Assembly: GCA_000161775.1 (NCBI GenBank)
Contig: GG704596.1
Location: 2,659,806-2,723,805 of the forward strand
Direction: 5' to 3'
Length of the DNA: 64,000 nt
Source of the DNA: Ruegeria lacuscaerulensis ITI-1157
GTDB lineage: Bacteria > Pseudomonadota > Alphaproteobacteria > Rhodobacterales > Rhodobacteraceae
The notes below the pieces were generated by a model. The model was not told the DNA's origin. It was given only the letters and a program-made list of their open reading frames with translations, and did no database searches. The position numbers were made by a program, and so were the translations under genes. Below, one piece after another: positions 57,800 through 64,000 of the stretch. How positions within the stretch are numbered: position 1 is the first letter of the stretch; each line of letters starts with the position of its first letter.

Positions 57800-58554
57800 C
57801 AGTTCACCTCGGCAAGAATGTCGGTGTAACCGTTGTTTTCAACTTCCAGCGCCAGCTCGGGCCCGCCGGTCTTGACGATCCGGCCATCGGCCATGATGTG
57901 CACCACGTCGGGTTTGATGTGGTCCAGCAGGCGCTGATAGTGGGTGATCACCAGGAACCCGCGGCCTTCGTCGCGCAGCGCGTTCACGCCCTCGGCCACC
58001 AGCTTCATCGCATCCACGTCAAGGCCCGAGTCGGTCTCGTCGAGAATGCACATCTTGGGCTCCAGCATCGCCATCTGCAGGATTTCGTTGCGCTTCTTCT
58101 CACCACCCGAAAAACCAACGTTCACGGGGCGCTTCAGCATGTCGGCGTCGATTTTCAGCGACTTGGCCTTTTCGCGCACCAGCTTGAGGAAATCCGCAGC
58201 CGAGAGTTCTTCCTCGCCGCGCGCCTTGCGCTGGGCGTTCACGGCGGTGCGCAGGAAGGTCATGTTGCCCACGCCCGGAATCTCGACCGGGTACTGGAAC
58301 GCCAGGAACAGACCGGCGGCGGCACGCTCTTCCGGCTCCATCTCCAGCAGGTCGGCGCCGTCCAGCGTCGCCGAACCCTCGGTCACCTCGTACCCGTCAC
58401 GGCCCGAAAGCACATAGCTGAGCGTCGACTTGCCCGAGCCGTTCGGCCCCATGATCGCGTGTACCTTCCCGGCCTCGACCGTCAGGTCCACGCCCTTGAG
58501 GATCTGCTTTTCCTCTTCCTCAAGTTTGACGTGCAGGTTCTTGATTTCCAGCAT
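57799..58554 (-). CDS. sufC: Fe-S cluster assembly ATPase SufC
   Basis: A 251-residue ABC-type ATPase of the Suf scaffold: Walker A IMGPNGSGKSTLSYVLSG (about residue 34), signature VGFSGGEKKRNEILQMAM, Walker B CILDETDSGLDVDAM and HYQRLLDHI switch. Members are cytosolic and do not transport. Confidence 0.96.
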   Translation of the reverse strand: MLEIKNLHVKLEEEEKQILKGVDLTVEAGKVHAIMGPNGSGKSTLSYVLSGRDGYEVTEGSATLDGADLLEMEPEERAAAGLFLAFQYPVEIPGVGNMTFLRTAVNAQRKARGEEELSAADFLKLVREKAKSLKIDADMLKRPVNVGFSGGEKKRNEILQMAMLEPKMCILDETDSGLDVDAMKLVAEGVNALRDEGRGFLVITHYQRLLDHIKPDVVHIMADGRIVKTGGPELALEVENNGYTDILAEVN

Positions 58555-58602
58555 GTTTTGTCCTTTTACGTATCGTCGGGACGCGCCGGCCCCGGTCTGT
58601 TC

Positions 58603-58799
58603 CTATCCCAGCACTCTGCGCAGCAGCCGCGCCGCGATCCATCCCAGGACCGCCCCGCCGCCAATTGCCCAGACCGGGTTGATGAAATCGGTGTAGTTGA
58701 CGTTGACATAGGCCACGCCCAGCAAGCCGCCCAGAACCGGCAGCGCATACGACGCTGCGGTCAACGCATCATCCCTGCGGTTGCGCGGCGAGCGGGACA

Positions 58800-58800
<1 letters not shown>
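58603..58800 (-). CDS. Small two-helix membrane protein in the suf operon
   Basis: A 65-residue protein: a basic head (MSRSPRNRRDDALTAASYA), then two hydrophobic segments (LPVLGGLLGVAYVNVN and NPVWAIGGGAVLGWIAARLL). Start overlaps the sufB stop by ATGA; sufC follows after 48 bases. No family recognised. Confidence 0.7.
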
Positions 58801-60319
<1,519 letters not shown>

Positions 60320-60337
60320 GTTCCACCCTCCGTCAGA

Positions 60338-61381
60338 TCACGCGGCACGCGCGCGATGCTTTTTCTCTTTTTCCAGCCACGTTTCGGCGAAACGCAGCAC
60401 GTCTTCTTCACTCGTCTCGGGGCCCAGCGAAACGCGTACCGCGCTGGCCGCCGTGGCCTCGTCATATCCCATCGCGGTCAGAACCGAGCTTGCCCTCACC
60501 TTGCCGCTGGAGCAGGCCGAACCGGCGCTGATCGCAAAGCCCGACAGATCCATCTGCATCACCTGCGTTTCGCCCTTCCAGCCGGGCGTCGCAAAGCACA
60601 GGGTGTTGGGCAACCGATCCTGATCTTTCCCGACAAAAATAGTAGATTTAGAACCAGCCTCAAGGGCCTTTTCTAGAATATTTCTAAGTTCTGCAACCTT
60701 TTCCCAAACTCCGTTTGCCAGATCCCGCGCCGCCGCTTCAGCCGCAGCGCCGAACCCCGCGATTCCAATGACATTTTCCGTCCCCGAGCGGCGCCCCATT
60801 TCCTGGCCGCCGCCCTTGATCCGGGCCTCCAGATCGGTGCCGCGTTTCATCACCACGGCGCCCACGCCTTTTGGGCCGCCCAGCTTGTGCGCCGAGACCA
60901 ACGCCATCTGCACATCCAACCAGTTGAAGGCGATCGGCAATTTCCCGAACGCCTGCGTGGCATCGGTGACGGCCAGACCCTTGGGCAAGGCCTGAATGAG
61001 GCCGGTTTCAGAATTGGCGAGCTGCAACGTGGACCGGGCCGGGTCGGCCACGGTGACAACGCCCTGGCTCGAAACCGACAAATCCTCGACGGTCCAGGCC
61101 CTTACGGCATCATGTTCGACCGCCGCGCCATGCAGCCCGCGCCCTTCCAAGGCCAGCGCCGCGCCTTCGGTCGACCCGGATGTGAATACGATATCGGCCC
61201 CATCCGCCCCAAAGGCCGCCGCAACCTGCGCACGGGCCTTTTCGATGACGGCCTTGGCCGCCCGCCCCTCGGCATGCACCGAGGAGGGGTTCCCGCAAAC
61301 CTCCATCGCCGCGATCATCGCGTCGCGCGCCTCGGGGCGCAGCGGGGTCGTGGCGTTGTGATCCAGGTAAACACGTTTCAT
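60338..61381 (-). CDS. Cysteine desulfurase (NifS/IscS-like, group I)
   Basis: A 347-residue PLP enzyme: VYLDHNATTPLRPEARDAMI, PLP lysine in VSAHKLGGPKGVGAVVM, active-site Cys loop SAGSACSSGKVRAS. The group I loop distinguishes it from sufS at the other end of the operon, so the cluster carries two desulfurases. It lies between iscR and sufB, as in Rhodobacter. Confidence 0.92.
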   Translation of the reverse strand: MKRVYLDHNATTPLRPEARDAMIAAMEVCGNPSSVHAEGRAAKAVIEKARAQVAAAFGADGADIVFTSGSTEGAALALEGRGLHGAAVEHDAVRAWTVEDLSVSSQGVVTVADPARSTLQLANSETGLIQALPKGLAVTDATQAFGKLPIAFNWLDVQMALVSAHKLGGPKGVGAVVMKRGTDLEARIKGGGQEMGRRSGTENVIGIAGFGAAAEAAARDLANGVWEKVAELRNILEKALEAGSKSTIFVGKDQDRLPNTLCFATPGWKGETQVMQMDLSGFAISAGSACSSGKVRASSVLTAMGYDEATAASAVRVSLGPETSEEDVLRFAETWLEKEKKHRARAA

Positions 61382-61432
61382 GGATTCACCTTTTCAGACA
61401 GGCTCGGCGGGCACATTTCCGGTCGCATCCGA

Positions 61433-61891
61433 TCAATCGTCCACGACCGAGAACAGGCTCGGTACGGCCGGGCACGGCGCCAATTCATTCTCGATCACGT
61501 CGGACAACCGGGTTTGATGCAGAAACACATAGACATGCGCGCTCAGGCTTTCCCAAAGGCGGTTGGTCAACGACTGCGCCCGGCTGCCCGAAGATGCCCC
61601 CGAGGCCCCGGCACCTTTGTGCATGGCATCAACCGTCTCATCCACGGCTGCAAGCACCTCGACCACACGAATCTCGGATGCAGGGCGCGCCAGACGATAG
61701 CCGCCGCCCGGCCCGCGCACCGATGCGACCAGATCGGCGCGGCGCAGCTTGACGAACAACTGCTCGAGATAAGGAAGCGAAATGTCCTGACGCTCGGAAA
61801 TCTCACCCAGCGTTACCAGGGCATCGGCCGGCTGAAGCGCAATGTCCGCCAACGCAACCATCGCGTAACGACCTTTGGTGGACAGCTTCAT
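61433..61891 (-). CDS. iscR: Rrf2-family regulator IscR
   Basis: A 152-residue winged-helix regulator (MKLSTKGRYAMVALADIALQ, ISLPYLEQLFVKLRRADLVA, VRGPGGGYRLARP). The segment that holds three cluster-binding cysteines in E. coli IscR reads HKGAGASGASSGSRAQS here, with no cysteine. One Cys remains near the end (LAPCPAVP). Rhodobacter sphaeroides IscR has the same feature and still represses Fe-S genes. It leads the suf operon. Confidence 0.92.
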   Translation of the reverse strand: MKLSTKGRYAMVALADIALQPADALVTLGEISERQDISLPYLEQLFVKLRRADLVASVRGPGGGYRLARPASEIRVVEVLAAVDETVDAMHKGAGASGASSGSRAQSLTNRLWESLSAHVYVFLHQTRLSDVIENELAPCPAVPSLFSVVDD

Positions 61892-61925
61892 TTCCTCGAT
61901 CCCTCCGGCGCAAACCGCGTGAAAA

Positions 61926-61948
61926 CATTGACGTCGCCGCAGTCAATG
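61926..61948. promoter_or_regulatory. Candidate IscR operator
   Basis: Inverted repeat CATTGAC (61926-61932) and GTCAATG (61942-61948) with a 9-base spacer, 35-57 bases before iscR. Confidence 0.45.
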
Positions 61949-61963
61949 CGTATCTCCGACAAA

Positions 61964-61979
61964 CAGCGTGTTCACGCTG
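61964..61979. promoter_or_regulatory. Palindrome in the iscR-hydrolase gap
   Basis: CAGCGTG-TT-CACGCTG, perfect 7-base arms; binding protein unknown. Confidence 0.4.
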
Positions 61980-61989
61980 CGATACTCAA

Positions 61990-62004
61990 TTAGAACCGTT
62001 CTAA
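61990..62004. promoter_or_regulatory. Candidate Irr (ICE-type) iron-control box
   Basis: TTAGAACCGTTCTAA is a perfect inverted repeat and resembles the iron control element bound by Irr in alphaproteobacteria, here between iscR and the divergent hydrolase gene. Confidence 0.55.
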
Positions 62005-62070
62005 GGTGCCTGACGATAACCGTCAAGTATATCGCGGCGCCCGCGAGAAAAAGACAGGACAACCGCACAC

Positions 62071-62724
62071 ATGCCCGAGGTGGTTTTTCCCGGACCTGAA
62101 GGCCGCCTGGAAGGCCGCTACCACCCCCAGAAGGAAAAAGACGCACCGATCGCCATCGTGCTGCACCCGCACCCTCAGTTCGGCGGGACCATGAACAACA
62201 AGGTCGTCTACAACCTGCACTATGCTTTCTACAACATGGGTTTCACGGTGCTGCGCTTCAATTTCCGGGGCGTCGGCCGCAGCCAAGGCGAGTATGATCA
62301 AGGCGTAGGAGAACTCAGCGATGCCGCGGCGGCGCTGGACTATCTTCAGTCGATGAACAACAACTCGAAACATTGCTGGGTCGCCGGATTTTCCTTCGGG
62401 GCCTGGATCGGCATGCAGCTGCTGATGCGCCGCCCCGAGATTACAGGATTCATCAGCGTTTCGCCCCCGGCCAACATGTATGACTTTTCGTTCCTTGCGC
62501 CCTGCCCGTCGTCGGGCCTGATCATCAACGGCACCGCCGATCGCGTGGCGCCGCCCGCGGACACCACCGCGCTGGTCAACAAATTGCACGAGCAGAAGGG
62601 CATCACCATCACCCATACCGAGGTGGAAGGTGCCGACCACTTCTTCCAGGGTGAACACATGGATACGTTGATCACCAACGTCACCGATTACGTCAAACGT
62701 CGCCTGACCGAGAACACGCGCTGA
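62071..62724 (+). CDS. Alpha/beta hydrolase
   Basis: A 217-residue hydrolase: PHPQFGGTMNNKVVYNLHYA, oxyanion region NFRGVGRSQGEYD, nucleophile elbow AGFSFGAWIGMQ (Ser about residue 110), Asp in NGTADRVAPP and His in GADHFFQG. This short family resembles DUF dienelactone hydrolase-like esterases; substrate unknown. It overlaps the next gene by one base. Confidence 0.88.
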   Translation: MPEVVFPGPEGRLEGRYHPQKEKDAPIAIVLHPHPQFGGTMNNKVVYNLHYAFYNMGFTVLRFNFRGVGRSQGEYDQGVGELSDAAAALDYLQSMNNNSKHCWVAGFSFGAWIGMQLLMRRPEITGFISVSPPANMYDFSFLAPCPSSGLIINGTADRVAPPADTTALVNKLHEQKGITITHTEVEGADHFFQGEHMDTLITNVTDYVKRRLTENTR

Positions 62725-62969
62725 TGTCGGACACGATCACCACCTTGGCCGCCAAACTGGCCGAGGACACGATGAAGGTGATGGATGAAACCGGGCAAGA
62801 CCGGTTTTACGTCGAGGTGGGCGAGGTTCTGGGTGCGGCCTCGCAATCGCTGGAAGAGGCCTTCCTGACCGAGATCCGGGTGCGGCTCGCCGAGCGTAAG
62901 GCCCGCCAGTTCGTGATCCGCAGGCTGTCCGAGCACCGCGCCAAACTGAAGGCCATCGAGAAGAAGTAA
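62724..62969 (+). CDS. Small helical protein, unknown function
   Basis: An 81-residue charged helical protein (MSDTITTLAAKLAEDTMKVM, then EVLGAASQSLEEAFLTEIRV). It is coupled to the hydrolase by a one-base overlap (TGATG). A terminator follows. No family recognised with confidence. Confidence 0.75.
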   Translation: MSDTITTLAAKLAEDTMKVMDETGQDRFYVEVGEVLGAASQSLEEAFLTEIRVRLAERKARQFVIRRLSEHRAKLKAIEKK

Positions 62970-62980
62970 GCCGAACAAAA

Positions 62981-63005
62981 AAAGGAGCCCAAGGGCTCCT
63001 TTTTC
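62981..63005 (+). terminator. Rho-independent terminator after the hydrolase operon
   Basis: AAAGGAGCCC and its complement around AA, followed by TTTTT. Confidence 0.85.
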
Positions 63006-63021
63006 GTGCTTTTGCCGGCGA

Positions 63022-63153
63022 TCAAATTCCTGTTTTGCTTGACCTTTCAGCCATAAAGGCTGCGTCGGTCTCGACGGACCCCCCGTCAGCAAGCCACCCA
63101 GTCGCCGCAATCAGTGCCGAAGCACAAAGGACGAACTTTATAAATATCGTCAT
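63022..63153 (-). CDS. Possible 43-residue exported or membrane peptide
   Basis: ATG at 63153, stop at 63022: MTIFIKFVLCASALIAATGW followed by a polar tail with ETDAAFMAERSSKTG. The hydrophobic start and polar end look like a signal peptide or single anchor. The ribosome binding site is weak (AGG just before ATG). Coding is uncertain; it is the only gene-like frame in the 367-base gap between the terminator and the SMR gene. Confidence 0.35.
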   Translation of the reverse strand: MTIFIKFVLCASALIAATGWLADGGSVETDAAFMAERSSKTGI

Positions 63154-63336
63154 CCTAAAACTCGTTAAAAATTCACTATGAACAATCAAAAAGATACACT
63201 AAATCACTGTTCTTCATAGTCCGGATAACCTTACCTTTGCGTCAACTGTTATGCGATCTGGTCTCTGAAAGATCCCTTGCCAAATCCGTTCAGACTGTGG
63301 TCAACCTTCTGAGGAAACGCGCAAAGGTCCTGCGTC

Positions 63337-63672
63337 ATGCCCAAAGCCTATCTGATCCTTCTGATGGCCGTCGTCGCCGAGACCATCGGTACTACGGCCC
63401 TACAAGCCAGCCAGCAATTTACGCGGTTTTGGCCTTCGGTTCTTGTCGTGGTCGGCTATGGTGTCGCCTTCTACCTGATGGCGCTGACCCTGAAGGTGAT
63501 GCCGGTGGGAATCGTCTATGCCATCTGGTCGGGGCTTGGGATCACCTTGATCGCGTTGATCGGGTTCGTCGTATTCGGTCAGCGCCTCGACTGGCCTGCG
63601 GTACTGGGGTTGGCAATGATCCTTGGTGGAATCCTCGTTATCCACTTGTTTTCACGCTCTGGGGTCCATTGA
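63337..63672 (+). CDS. SMR-family multidrug efflux protein
   Basis: A 111-residue protein with four transmembrane helices. The essential Glu in helix 1 lies in LMAVVAETIGTTALQAS (about residue 13), and GIVYAIWSGLGITLIALIGF is the family signature. The fourth helix ends LVIHLFSRSG. EmrE/SugE-like dimers export cationic compounds or guanidinium; the EmrE branch fits better. Confidence 0.9.
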   Translation: MPKAYLILLMAVVAETIGTTALQASQQFTRFWPSVLVVVGYGVAFYLMALTLKVMPVGIVYAIWSGLGITLIALIGFVVFGQRLDWPAVLGLAMILGGILVIHLFSRSGVH

Positions 63673-63746
63673 TCGCGCGTTAGGGCTGGTAACTTGGGCC
63701 GGGCCGCGCTATGCGCGCGGCAAATCTCCGTTCAAAGGCTGACTTC

Positions 63747-64000
63747 ATGGACCTGCGCAATATCGCAATCATCGCCCACGTGGACCACGGCAAAACGACC
63801 CTGGTGGACGAACTTCTGAAACAATCCGGTGCATTCCGCGAAAACCAGGCCGTGGCCGAACGCGCGATGGACAGCAACGACCTGGAGCGTGAACGCGGCA
63901 TCACCATTCTGGCCAAAGCCACCAGCGTTGAATGGAAGGGCACGCGCATCAACATCGTCGACACGCCCGGCCACGCCGATTTCGGCGGCGAGGTCGAGCG
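63747..64000 (+). CDS. typA: Ribosome-associated GTPase TypA/BipA (3' end beyond window)
   Basis: The first ~84 residues of a translational GTPase: [20 protein letters not shown] (P-loop), switch [18 protein letters not shown] and G3 [14 protein letters not shown], the TypA-type sequence. The usual product is about 605 residues, so most is outside the window. Confidence 0.93.
   Translation, partial: MDLRNIAIIAHVDHGKTTLVDELLKQSGAFRENQAVAERAMDSNDLERERGITILAKATSVEWKGTRINIVDTPGHADFGGEVE

Overview
The window looks like chromosome of a marine alphaproteobacterium of the Rhodobacteraceae (Roseobacter group, Ruegeria-like). Evidence is the high GC, the ChpT phosphotransferase of the CtrA pathway, the ornithine-lipid pair olsB-olsA, ribosomal protein L21 with a C-terminal helix-hairpin-helix extension, an IscR that lacks the usual three cysteines, and a perfect CtrA box. 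These assignments rest on recognition of the protein families; no database search was run.

Layout. 1-2767: the start of a branched-chain amino acid permease gene (cut by the window edge), an MDR oxidoreductase and a membrane-anchored repeat protein, all on the minus strand. 2768-7350: an accessory patch beside tRNA-Ser, holding an AraC regulator remnant, an IS66-family tnpA fragment, an AT-rich two-gene block (small membrane protein plus a broken Hint-domain protein), a broken IS3-family element and a cluster of short repeats that resembles a transposon end. 7354-19488: housekeeping genes (tRNA-Ser, two DUF2059 proteins, rplU-rpmA, a LysE exporter, a GNAT enzyme, obgE-proB-proA, chpT, olsBA, rpsB-tsf). 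19903-21104: aroQ overlapping a LuxR-type regulator.

21232-30338 is a catabolic block: quinone oxidoreductase, SDRs, acyl-CoA-linked phosphotransferase, IclR regulator, serine hydrolase, TesB thioesterase, glutaryl-CoA dehydrogenase and a LysR regulator. 30350-34360 is yicC-gmk-gamma carbonic anhydrase-phoR-phoU on the minus strand, with no pst genes between phoR and phoU. A PAS gene with an upstream CtrA box, class II DAHP synthase, a GlxA-type regulator and a PQQ-type dehydrogenase follow. 39576-45679 is a complete liv ABC transporter (substrate-binding protein, two ATPases, two permeases) with one small secreted protein inside it. Next come a HerA-like ATPase, a likely small-RNA locus, an IalB-family protein and a lipid A segment (L,D-transpeptidase, lpxD, ACP, KAS).

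54238-61891 is the iscR-suf iron-sulfur cluster operon on the minus strand, with two YIP1-like membrane proteins inside it. The window closes with an alpha/beta hydrolase, an SMR efflux protein and the start of typA.

Several conserved genes (tesB, gcdH, sufB, the Hint gene) carry single-base frameshifts, and one small gene has an in-frame amber codon. Because sufB and gcdH are normally needed and are otherwise perfectly conserved, some of these are probably sequence errors rather than true decay. No CRISPR array, rRNA or prophage was seen.
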